DNA of 21,534 bases, from contig JBBSEU010000068.1 in NCBI GenBank assembly GCA_038239365.1, forward strand, positions 1 through 21,534. Direction: 5' to 3'. Shown here in pieces: positions 1 through 4,665 of this stretch (its first letter is position 1; each line of letters starts with the position of its first letter). Both the position numbers and the translations under genes were made by a program. This DNA is from JBBRMW01 sp038239365 (GTDB lineage Bacteria > Chloroflexota > Anaerolineae > Aggregatilineales > UBA2796). The notes beneath the pieces are model-generated. The model was not told the origin of the DNA, made no database searches, and saw only the letters and a program-made list of their open reading frames with translations.

Positions 1-616
1 CAGTTGAAGACCACGTTATGATCGTCACTCGGTGCGATAGGATGTGCCAGACGCAGCATATCCTTGTGCGACCAGCCATCGCACTGCTGATACTTGACCG
101 CCTGAAAAGCCACATCTTTCGCCGGGGTGTTCACGTACCAGTTCGCCACTGCGCGACGCAAACCACGCCCCCAACCGCGCAGCGAATCGACATACTCCGC
201 GAAGTGGAACAAATGCATCCCGATGCGGCAAACCTTCGGCAGTGCTTCAACTGCTGCGCGTCGTGTCGCCAGATCGCCTTCCGAAAAAGCCAGCGCCAAC
301 GCCAGGATCGCCGGATCATTCTTTGGCGCGCGGCCTGCTTCGCTGATCTGAACGATGTGCTGCACTGTGCGAAGACCATCCGCCTTGAGGCACGCGACAA
401 CCGCGCTGGCATTTTCCGCCGTCAGTTTGCGTTCCGAGGCGTAGTACGAACCCCTTCGCTCCCCAAAACCAGGAATCGATCCAGCAGCTTCCAGTTGTCG
501 ACGGCAAAGCTGTAGCCGCCCGCCGAATTGGGGACTTGCTTTGAGCCGGGAATCGGCTGCGCTTGCGGCGTTGCGGTTGCGTTCTTTGGCTTCAGAAAGT
601 TCTTCAGGTAGCTCAT
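1..616 (-). CDS. rsr: Ro60-like TROVE-domain RNA-binding protein (Rsr), frameshifted, 3' end outside window
   Basis: The N-terminal ~205 residues of a Ro60 orthologue can be read on the minus strand from ATG 616-614, with AGGTG as ribosome binding site. Family landmarks are present: GGYSFAVDNWKLLDRFL, then GSEG, then (in the shifted frame) SYYASERKLTAENA, VCRIGMHLFHFAEYV, GWGRGLRRAVANWY and GWSHKDMLRLAHP. The reading frame breaks at the G4 run at 451-454; one extra G restores GSEGGSYY, and the frame is then open to the window edge. Without correction the ORF stops at 422. Ro60/Rsr is known as a HEAT-repeat ring that binds Y RNAs and misfolded RNAs and works with PNPase or other RNases. Five Y RNA-like units lie just upstream on the same strand. 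The frameshift may be a homopolymer sequencing error or a real mutation. The MIDAS/vWA-like C-terminal half is not in the window. Confidence 0.88.
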
Positions 617-650
617 GGTTACACCTCACTCAATAACAGTAAACAGGCAC

Positions 651-664
651 AAAAAAAAGCGGGC
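651..664 (-). terminator. T8 run closing the Y RNA array, possible intrinsic terminator
   Basis: On the minus strand the 3' arm GCCCGC (664-659) of the last Y-like unit is followed directly by eight T (658-651). Its 5' arm is 67 nt upstream (731-726), so this is a long-loop stem plus U-tract rather than a tight hairpin. It could end the array transcript or partly attenuate read-through into rsr, whose ribosome binding site begins about 25 nt further on. Confidence 0.5.
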
Positions 665-731
665 AAGGGTACGCATATGGCAGCAACCGGTCTCCCAAAG
701 GAAGATGATAAACCACATACTTTCGGCCCGC
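659..731 (-). ncRNA. Y RNA-like unit 5, no tRNA mimic
   Basis: The closing stem GCGGGC (731-726) pairs with GCCCGC (664-659). The 5' strand continues CGAAAG and a second stem GUAUGUGG (720-713) pairs with CCAUAUGC (680-673; 8 pairs, two GU). The tip is a hairpin UCUUCC-UUU-GGGAGA (705-691). The 5' motif GGGCCGAAAG and 3' motif CCCUUGCCC match the corresponding strands of units 1-4. There is no T-loop or D-arm. It is followed by a T8 run. The structure is inferred by hand pairing. Confidence 0.6.
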
Positions 732-751
732 TCGGAAAGCGGCACTTCAAA

Positions 752-861
752 AAGAACGGGCAAAGATTTGTTGCTGGGTAAACCGTGTTTGGGGCTTTCG
801 CCCGGACACGGTTCAGAGTCGAACTGAGTATCCAATAACCCAACCCCGACGGCCCGTTCTT
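752..861 (-). ncRNA. Y RNA-like unit 4, T-arm only, GAAA-capped acceptor-like stem
   Basis: A perfect 10-bp closing stem AAGAACGGGC/GCCCGUUCUU (861-852 with 761-752) is followed by the 5' motif GGGCCGUCGGGG and an inner stem GUUGGGU/ACCCAGC (844-838 with 779-773). The effector end has a T-arm UCAG-UUCGACU-CUGA (827-813) with a canonical seven-base T-loop. An acceptor-like stem AACCGUGU/ACACGGUU (813-806 with 788-781) is extended by GGGC-GAAA-GCCC (803-792). No D-arm sequence is present. This is a reduced version of the YrlA tRNA-like module. Confidence 0.78.
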
Positions 862-879
862 ATTTTTGATTTGTTGGAA

Positions 880-950
880 GCATCACGGATAAGTTGTTGA
901 GCGTGGGCGTTTTATCGTTCGGATAACCCATACCCTCCGACCCGTGACGC
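880..950 (-). ncRNA. Y RNA-like unit 3, minimal, no tRNA mimic
   Basis: A 9-bp closing stem GCGUCACGG/CCGUGAUGC (950-942 with 888-880, one GU) leads into the 5' motif GGGUCGGAG. An inner stem GUAUGGG/CCCACGC (933-927 with 907-901, one mismatch) carries a hairpin UUAUC-CGAAC-GAUAA (926-912). The 3' strand CAACAACUUAUCC closely matches that of unit 1. At about 71 nt it has no room for a tRNA-like domain, so it resembles a bare Ro-binding stem. Confidence 0.75.
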
Positions 951-968
951 AAACTAAGATTGCTCAAA

Positions 969-1096
969 GTTGTGGATAAATGATCGCACAGGAGTAGTCG
1001 TCTGCTCTGCCAGTTGAGCTACGGCTTCTTGCGAACCCGACGGGACTCGAACCCGCAACCAAACGTTTAGGTAACCCTGTTGCTTCGACCCACAAC
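969..1096 (-). ncRNA. YrlA-type Y RNA unit 2 with tRNA-like module
   Basis: The closing stem GUUGUGG/CCACAAC (1096-1090 with 975-969) is followed by GGGUCGAAG and inner stem ACAGGG/UCCUGU. The effector module reads as a permuted tRNA: T-arm GCGGG-UUCGAGU-CCCGU (1056-1040), then acceptor-like stem CGGGUUC/GAAGCCG (one G-G mismatch) capped by a GCAA tetraloop (1032-1029), then D-arm GCUC-AACUGGCA-GAGC (1019-1004). In known YrlA RNAs the Ro-binding stem occupies the anticodon-arm position and the acceptor stem is closed by a loop; this unit fits that plan. It is not a functional tRNA because the acceptor ends are joined. Confidence 0.88.
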
Positions 1097-1113
1097 GACC
1101 AGACTATTCAAGA

Positions 1114-1244
1114 GTTACGGATAAGTGTTTGCAAAGGGTAACTGCTCTACCAACTGAGCTACCGCCCCATATCTGGAGCGGGCAGGACTCGAACCCGCGA
1201 CCAGTCATTCCCAAAATGATAACCCTGTCGCTTCGACCCGTAAC
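1114..1244 (-). ncRNA. YrlA-type Y RNA unit 1 with tRNA-like module
   Basis: This is the first unit after the promoter. The closing stem GUUACGG/CCGUAAC (1244-1238 with 1120-1114) is followed by GGGUCGAAG and inner stem AGGGU/ACCCU. There is a hairpin UCAUU-UUGGG-AAUGA (1219-1205), then a T-arm GCGGG-UUCGAGU-CCUGC (1198-1182). The acceptor-like stem CCGCUCC/GGGGCGG (1181-1175 with 1168-1162) is capped by a six-base loop. The D-arm GCUC-AGUUGGUA-GAGC (1159-1144) keeps the conserved D-loop GG. The 3' strand CAAACACUUAUCC is shared with units 2 and 3. tRNA scanners would probably report the D/T-arm part as a tRNA fragment. Confidence 0.9.
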
Positions 1245-1252
1245 TAAGCGGC

Positions 1253-1280
1253 ATTATACACCCTCAGAATTGCGCGTCAA
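1253..1280 (-). promoter_or_regulatory. Sigma70 promoter of the Y RNA array
   Basis: On the minus strand TTGACG (1280-1275), a 16-nt spacer and a perfect TATAAT (1258-1253) place the start of transcription near 1247-1245, one to three bases before the unit 1 closing stem. It is the only convincing promoter between 1320 and 616; the linkers between units (17-20 nt) are too short to hold others. A CTTAA/TTAAG inverted repeat lies just upstream of the -35 box at 1288-1302. Confidence 0.82.
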
Positions 1281-1324
1281 GGGTCAACTTAAGACTTTTA
1301 AGGCTTTATATAGCTCATGAAGGG

Positions 1325-1771
1325 TCATTCATCTGTCAGATCGCTGCGCTTTTGAAAATAGATCAATGTCCGTACAAGATGATCCAGATCAAAATTTCGC
1401 GTACCCATTGGTTCAGACCTCATTGCGGTGATCAGCCATACAACTAGTTTAATATCCTCTGGTGTCAGGTTATCAAACAGATCGCTCCTTTTCGTCGAGA
1501 GGAATTGAATCAGAATGTCACGCTGCTTACGTATCCGGGTTATGGCACGGCGCAGTTCCTCTACTGTAGCGCGCACTTCGGGCGCATAGAAACGTGCCAC
1601 ATCTAACTGATGCTCGATAGCTTCCAATTTGACACGTGTCGTACCCGGCCAACTTTCATCGCTATCGATATGTTCTGTGGCCGCATCAACTGTCTGTAAC
1701 GCCATCAAAACCGCCAACTCCAACGCATTCAAATCGCTGGTAAAGGGATCATCTTTAGGATTAGGCGTCAT
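1325..1771 (-). CDS. Hypothetical protein, 148 aa
   Basis: I do not recognise a family. The start ATG 1771 (MTPNPKDDPF) overlaps the end of the upstream gene by 11 nt, which suggests translational coupling; the open frame extends further upstream but inside the neighbour's codons. The protein is soluble and mostly helical, rich in charged residues. A central segment (VRATVEELRRAITRIRKQRD) has the look of a short coiled coil. No signal peptide or membrane segment is seen. The gene ends 45 bp before the -35 box of the Y RNA promoter. It could be a partner of the preceding gene. Confidence 0.65.
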   Translation of the reverse strand: MTPNPKDDPFTSDLNALELAVLMALQTVDAATEHIDSDESWPGTTRVKLEAIEHQLDVARFYAPEVRATVEELRRAITRIRKQRDILIQFLSTKRSDLFDNLTPEDIKLVVWLITAMRSEPMGTRNFDLDHLVRTLIYFQKRSDLTDE

Positions 1772-2270
1772 GGTTTTCGGCGTCCTTTGCTTTCGTGCGA
1801 TTGCCATATTTCGCTTGCTGCTGCGCCTGGAATGCCGCATAGCGTTCGGCCATGCCATCCACCATGTTATCAAGGATTTCGTCAATCTCGGCATCCATTG
1901 CTTCTTTGGTGGGGATGCGTGGCAAGGCCGTAGTTTCTCTATACCTTTCGTTGTTCATCATCACCGATGTTGTGATAACGGGTGGTGTGCGGCACAACCC
2001 CATCAAATGCGTATCAAAATCAAGTGCCGCTTCCGTCAGATCAACTTGATTGCCTTTGGTGAGCGCATGAATCGCCGTATGCAGCAGCTTATCTGCCGCC
2101 TCAAGCAAGGCACGCCGCTTATCACCGGGCAGCAAGTCGAGTTCTGCACCCTCAATCGTGAAATGGCGCGGTTCGGGCACGCGCGCCGGGAGCAATCCGG
2201 CAATGGCGGGCGCTTTCAGTAGTGGAAACGGGGAATAGCCATGCGGCGCGGAATGTGGTACATTACGCAT
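1761..2270 (-). CDS. Hypothetical protein, 169 aa
   Basis: No family is recognised. Start ATG 2270 is supported by GGAG nine bases upstream on the minus strand. The protein has a Pro-rich N-terminus, a helical middle (GDKRRALLEAADKLLHTAIH) and a helical, charged C-terminal third (EAMDAEIDEILDNMVDGMAE, then a Gln-rich stretch). It overlaps the next gene by 11 nt and is divergent from the XRE-type regulator at 2565, whose operators or the dyad at 2334-2351 may control it. The pair with a repressor resembles small accessory or phage-derived modules, but no hallmark gene is present. Confidence 0.65.
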   Translation of the reverse strand: MRNVPHSAPHGYSPFPLLKAPAIAGLLPARVPEPRHFTIEGAELDLLPGDKRRALLEAADKLLHTAIHALTKGNQVDLTEAALDFDTHLMGLCRTPPVITTSVMMNNERYRETTALPRIPTKEAMDAEIDEILDNMVDGMAERYAAFQAQQQAKYGNRTKAKDAENHDA

Positions 2271-2293
2271 AGAAAAGCACTCCTTTTCTGCTG

Positions 2294-2327
2294 TGGCGGT
2301 GACACTTTCTCAGGGTAGACACCGCCA
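2294..2327 (-). other. Leader stem-loop upstream of the 2270 gene
   Basis: TGGCGGTG (2294-2301) and CACCGCCA (2320-2327) form a perfect 8-bp inverted repeat with an 18-base loop, within the likely 5' leader of the minus-strand gene starting at 2270. No T-run follows, so it is not an obvious terminator. Confidence 0.4.
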
Positions 2328-2333
2328 TCTGAT

Positions 2334-2351
2334 TTACAATCCGCATTGTAA
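2334..2351 (-). promoter_or_regulatory. Dyad overlapping a candidate -10 box
   Basis: TTACAAT-CCGC-ATTGTAA is a perfect 7-bp-arm dyad. On the minus strand it contains TACAAT, a one-mismatch -10 hexamer, with a weak TTGCGT 17 nt upstream. An operator on the promoter of the 2270 gene is plausible; the bound factor is unknown. Confidence 0.4.
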
Positions 2352-2463
2352 GACATTTGAGACAACAACGCAAGTGATTAGCGTCAATTGCTAAAAACGT
2401 GCATACATCTGTTAGCCCGCTTCTAAAGCTCGACGTTAAAACGCTGGGCTTAAGCGATCAAAC

Positions 2464-2509
2464 TCCACTTTAGTGGACGCATAATGTCCTGAGTCTACTT
2501 TAGTAGACT
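2464..2509. promoter_or_regulatory. Two related operator dyads upstream of the XRE regulator
   Basis: TCCACT-TT-AGTGGA (2464-2477) and AGTCTACT-TT-AGTAGACT (2492-2509) are perfect dyads sharing the core yACTTTAGTr. Their centres are 30 bp apart, about three helical turns, so two dimers would sit on the same face. They lie 56-101 bp before the regulator's GTG start and in the divergent intergenic region, as expected for autoregulation by an XRE-type repressor. The assignment to this protein is inference. Confidence 0.6.
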
Positions 2510-2520
2510 TCGTTTGTTGA

Positions 2521-2542
2521 GCCTGGGAATTTATTCTCAGGC
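2521..2542. promoter_or_regulatory. Third dyad between the operators and the XRE start
   Basis: GCCTGGGAAT (2521-2530) and ATTCTCAGGC (2533-2542) form a 10-bp-arm dyad with one mismatch and a TT centre. Its centre is 31 bp from that of the second operator. It has the same TTTA core but different arms, so it may be a third operator or an RNA hairpin in the leader. Confidence 0.4.
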
Positions 2543-2564
2543 GTAAATTTGAAATGGGTGTCGC

Positions 2565-2930
2565 GTGAGCAGGGTCGAGAATGAGCAGATTGCCCTAAGA
2601 ACAGACCGTATGCGTGCCCTGCGTGAGCAGCAAGGATGGTCTCAGCGCGAGCTTGGCCGTCGCTGTGGCATCAGTGATACGCAAGTGAACAAGTACGAAA
2701 ACGGGTTAGTCGATCCATCTGCCACCTATTTGAAATTGATAGCGGAACAACTGGGGGTCAGCACCGACTATTTGCTAGGGGTATCGGATGATCCAAATGG
2801 GAATTATGGCGACGGCCAACTGAGCGACGACGAACGCATGATGCTGCAACTGTATCGACGCGAAGGTTGGCCGGGAGTATTTCGTTTTGGCGCGGAGCGG
2901 CTGGCGAAGATCATGCACGTCAGCCCATGA
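2565..2930 (+). CDS. XRE-family (HTH_3) transcriptional regulator, 121 aa
   Basis: A cro/C1-type helix-turn-helix occupies residues ~13-70: RMRALREQQGWSQRELGRRC, then GISDTQVNKYENGLVDPS and LKLIAEQLGVSTDYLLGVSD, a classic order ending in the DYLLG motif. The C-terminal ~45 residues are acidic then helical and may mediate dimerisation. The start is GTG 2565; no strong Shine-Dalgarno precedes it. Three dyads with TTTA cores lie just upstream, suggesting autorepression and control of the divergent pair of unknown genes. The gene converges with greA, 17 bp away. Confidence 0.88.
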   Translation: MSRVENEQIALRTDRMRALREQQGWSQRELGRRCGISDTQVNKYENGLVDPSATYLKLIAEQLGVSTDYLLGVSDDPNGNYGDGQLSDDERMMLQLYRREGWPGVFRFGAERLAKIMHVSP

Positions 2931-2947
2931 ACGCGGTCTGATCGCGG

Positions 2948-3415
2948 CTACTTGATGCTCTTGATCGTGAACGTCAGTTCGCCGCCGGGCGCTTTGACCT
3001 TCACCTTATCTTTGGCTTTGTGACCCATCAGCGCCGAACCGAGCGGGCTTTCGTGCGAGATTTTGCCTGCGGCGGGGTTGGCCTCGGCAGCACCCACGAT
3101 CATAAACGTTTCCGGCGATTCGCCTTCTTCCTGCACCACCACCTGTACGCCCACCTTCACCACGCTTGCTTTGGTAGTCGAGTCGGCAACAACAGTGGCG
3201 CTGCGTAACAGCGATTCGAGGTAATTGATTCGCCCCTCCAGGAACGCTTGCTGCTCTTTGGCATCGGCGTAATCCGCATTTTCAGATAAGTCGCCCTGTG
3301 AAATGGCTTCTTTCAGCTTGGCAGCCAGTTCGGGGCGCTTCACATTTTTCAGTTCGTCGAGTTCCCGGCGCAATTCGGCAGCGCCTTCTCCAGTAAGGTA
3401 TTTTTCTTCGGACAT
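2948..3415 (-). CDS. greA: Transcription elongation factor GreA
   Basis: GreA stimulates cleavage of backtracked RNA in the RNA polymerase active site. The 155-aa product has the N-terminal coiled coil with the tip motif GDLSENADYADAKEQQAF (residues 41-58; acidic D42 and E45 act at the polymerase active site in the family) and a C-terminal FKBP-like domain containing ISHESPLGSALMGHKAKD. The ATG at 3415 is chosen because the family begins with a short lead to YLT.EG; the open frame to 3481 adds an unusual extension and no better ribosome binding site. A GGGAA lies upstream. The leader contains a terminator and a short ORF. Confidence 0.96.
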   Translation of the reverse strand: MSEEKYLTGEGAAELRRELDELKNVKRPELAAKLKEAISQGDLSENADYADAKEQQAFLEGRINYLESLLRSATVVADSTTKASVVKVGVQVVVQEEGESPETFMIVGAAEANPAAGKISHESPLGSALMGHKAKDKVKVKAPGGELTFTIKSIK

Positions 3416-3493
3416 GATTGCCAGTTCCCTTTGTGATGTGGGTTGTCGGGATAGCGTACAACGATCAGTGCCGAAATTCAAGGACAGCCATAC

Positions 3494-3533
3494 AAAAAAA
3501 GAAGGGGATCAGCCGTATATTGTGCTGATCCCC
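3494..3533 (-). terminator. Intrinsic terminator in the greA leader
   Basis: On the minus strand a perfect 10-bp stem GGGGATCAGC/GCTGATCCCC (3533-3524 with 3513-3504, loop of 10) is followed by TTCTTTTTTT (3503-3494). It lies between the promoter at 3660-3687 and the greA ATG at 3415, so it acts on the greA transcript itself. The comparable E. coli greA leader terminator yields the GraL small RNA. Confidence 0.85.
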
Positions 3534-3548
3534 TGTACGCCTGGTATT

Positions 3549-3596
3549 TCAGTGTAAGTGGTACGGTGGACTGTCGTCGTTACGCGGTGTTGCCAT
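3549..3596 (-). CDS. 15-codon leader ORF upstream of greA
   Basis: ATG 3596 is preceded by AGGAG at six bases, an excellent Shine-Dalgarno. It encodes MATPRNDDSPPYHLH and stops with TGA 15 nt before the terminator stem. It sits between a promoter and the terminator, the layout of a leader peptide in an attenuator. The Pro-Pro-Tyr-His-Leu-His end could be sensitive to translation rate. It could also be a free small protein or chance; the spacing makes the leader reading attractive. Confidence 0.5.
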   Translation of the reverse strand: MATPRNDDSPPYHLH

Positions 3597-3659
3597 GCAC
3601 GACTCCTATCTCATCCGTTATTTCAAGCGCGGTAAAGTGTGTCACCCTACCTGAAAATC

Positions 3660-3687
3660 AGTTTATGACGGTTTTGGTAAATGTCAA
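3660..3687 (-). promoter_or_regulatory. Promoter of the greA leader
   Basis: On the minus strand a perfect TTGACA (3687-3682) is followed after 16 nt by TAAACT (3665-3660). Transcription would begin near 3653 and give a leader of about 240 nt before the greA ATG. Confidence 0.6.
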
Positions 3688-3748
3688 GAAGATTTAACAA
3701 TTCCTCAAGGTTTCTTTACGATTTGTATTCGATTTGCTAGCGACGCTC

Positions 3749-4195
3749 CTACACCTGCATCAGCTGCAAAAAGGGAGTTTGAAAAGTGGTCGGAGAGCCA
3801 AAAAGGCGCAGTAAACGACGAATGGCGGCAATGTAAATGAAGGCGTCGCTGACAAGCGGTAAGGGTTCATAGTCTTTGCTGAGCCGACGCTAGCGACCTA
3901 ACCAGGCCAAGGTGCGTTCAATGACCGAGCGCCGCGGCAATTGCACAAAAAAGGGAGCGCCATCGGGCTTGGCGACCATCTGCCGGGTGGCCTGTAGATG
4001 GTCACGCACCCAGGCGACCAGCCAACCGCGATAGGCACGGTCTGCCCAGAAAAGGGTAAGGCACTCAAAGGTGGGTTTAAGTTTCTCAAAAACAAAGCAG
4101 GCAGCGCGTGCATCGGATAGGTTGGCGGGCTGAACACTGACGCGCAAGAGCATTCCCAGGCTATCGACCACCCACTGCCGTTTGCGACCCTTCAC
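3749..4195 (-). pseudogene. IS5-family transposase orfB, interrupted by an amber codon
   Basis: This is the C-terminal half of the DDE transposase, reached from orfA by a -1 shift. It reads MKGRKRQWVVDSLGML, VQPANLSDARAA, LFWADRAYRGWL (second catalytic Asp region) and RRSVIERTLAWLGR. A TAG at 3890-3892 sits where the family has GRYRRLSKDYE. The frame continues past it with RRLSKDYEPLPLVSDAFIY to a stop at 3749, using the flanking TA. One TAC-to-TAG change explains the loss, so the copy is probably inactive unless supplied in trans. Confidence 0.8.
3752..3786. repeat. IS terminal inverted repeat (orfB end), with 9-bp tandem duplication
   Basis: CACCTGCA (3752-3759) is followed by TCAGCTGCA (3760-3768) and then AAAAGGGAGTTTGAAAAG. 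The other end lacks the nine bases. Aligning from the internal copy outward, 22 of 26 positions match the opposite repeat. Confidence 0.7.
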
Positions 4196-4545
4196 CCGTT
4201 TGTGCCCATCGTAGCCGCGGAGCCCCCTTTTTCCGTCGTTTTGAGGCTTTGACTGTCGATGCTCCCGCTACTCGGCTGTGGATTGCGGCCTGGCTCGATA
4301 GGCCAGTCGGCGCGCAGTCCATCATTCATCCGCGCCCACAGCCCAAGCGCCGGCCATGCTCGAAAGTACGTGTACAGCGTCTGCCATTTGGGTAAGTCAT
4401 GCGGCAACATGCGCCACGCATACCCGCTGCGCGTGATATACAAAATCCCGTGGATAACCTCGCGCATCACCACTGCGCGTGGCCGTCCGCCCGCTTTCGC
4501 TTTGGGGATGAACGACGCCACCCGTTGCCATTCGCCCTCACTCAA
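4192..4545 (-). CDS. IS5-family transposase orfA
   Basis: This is the N-terminal half of the transposase: SEGEWQRVASFIP, GGRPRAVVMREVIHGILYI, GYAWRMLPHDLPKWQTLYTYF and SIDSQSLKTTEKGG, where the Asp is the first catalytic residue. The frame has no ATG; TTG 4545 is the only listed start, and in-frame residues SYPSDL continue upstream as in relatives, so the true start is uncertain. An A5G5 run at 4223-4232 lies at the usual slip point: a -1 shift gives RGYDGHKRVKGRKR and joins orfB. Without a shift the frame ends at 4192. Confidence 0.82.
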   Translation of the reverse strand: MSEGEWQRVASFIPKAKAGGRPRAVVMREVIHGILYITRSGYAWRMLPHDLPKWQTLYTYFRAWPALGLWARMNDGLRADWPIEPGRNPQPSSGSIDSQSLKTTEKGGSAATMGTNG

Positions 4546-4617
4546 GTCACTTGGATAACTCGCCCCTCCGCTAAGCGATTTGTTATTGCCCCCCCAATTT
4601 TACTCCCCCTCCCTGCG

Positions 4618-4643
4618 CTTTTCAACCGCCCTCTTTGCAGGTG
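4618..4643. repeat. IS terminal inverted repeat (orfA end)
   Basis: The inner part reads CTTTTCAACCGCCC and the outer end TGCAGGTG, the inverted match to the repeat at 3752-3786. It is followed by TA. Confidence 0.7.
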
Positions 4644-4665
4644 TAATTGTCCCATTTATAGCTGC

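Larger units (their letters stand above)
3752..4643 (-). mobile_element. IS5-family (IS427-like) insertion sequence, ~892 bp
   Basis: The element carries a two-frame DDE transposase and imperfect terminal inverted repeats. Both ends begin CACCTGCA and continue with related sequence to TTGAAAAG. A TA dinucleotide flanks each end (3750-3751 and 4644-4645), which fits the short TA-type target duplications of the IS427 group. It is inserted between the greA leader and the end of the methyltransferase gene, 21 bp beyond the latter's stop. The amber codon in orfB suggests this copy is inactive. Confidence 0.85.

Noticed and set aside
18..515. 165-codon open frame on the plus strand
   Set aside because: It is antisense to the well-conserved rsr sequence; no family resemblance.
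1129..1200. tRNA-like D-arm and T-arm sequence on the minus strand
   Set aside because: The order is T-arm, acceptor 3' strand, loop, acceptor 5' strand, D-arm, without an anticodon arm or free 3' end; it belongs to a Y RNA.
651..1244. CRISPR array
   Set aside because: The units share structure and short motifs but not a constant repeat, and lengths vary from about 71 to 131 nt.
651..1244. T-box riboswitch or tmRNA
   Set aside because: No T-box sequence, specifier loop or tag reading frame; five separate closed stems fit Y RNAs better.
1629..2222. 197-codon open frame on the plus strand
   Set aside because: Antisense shadow of the two overlapping minus-strand genes, no ribosome binding site.
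3020..3557. Plus-strand open frames over greA and its leader
   Set aside because: Antisense to greA; no family resemblance and no start signal.
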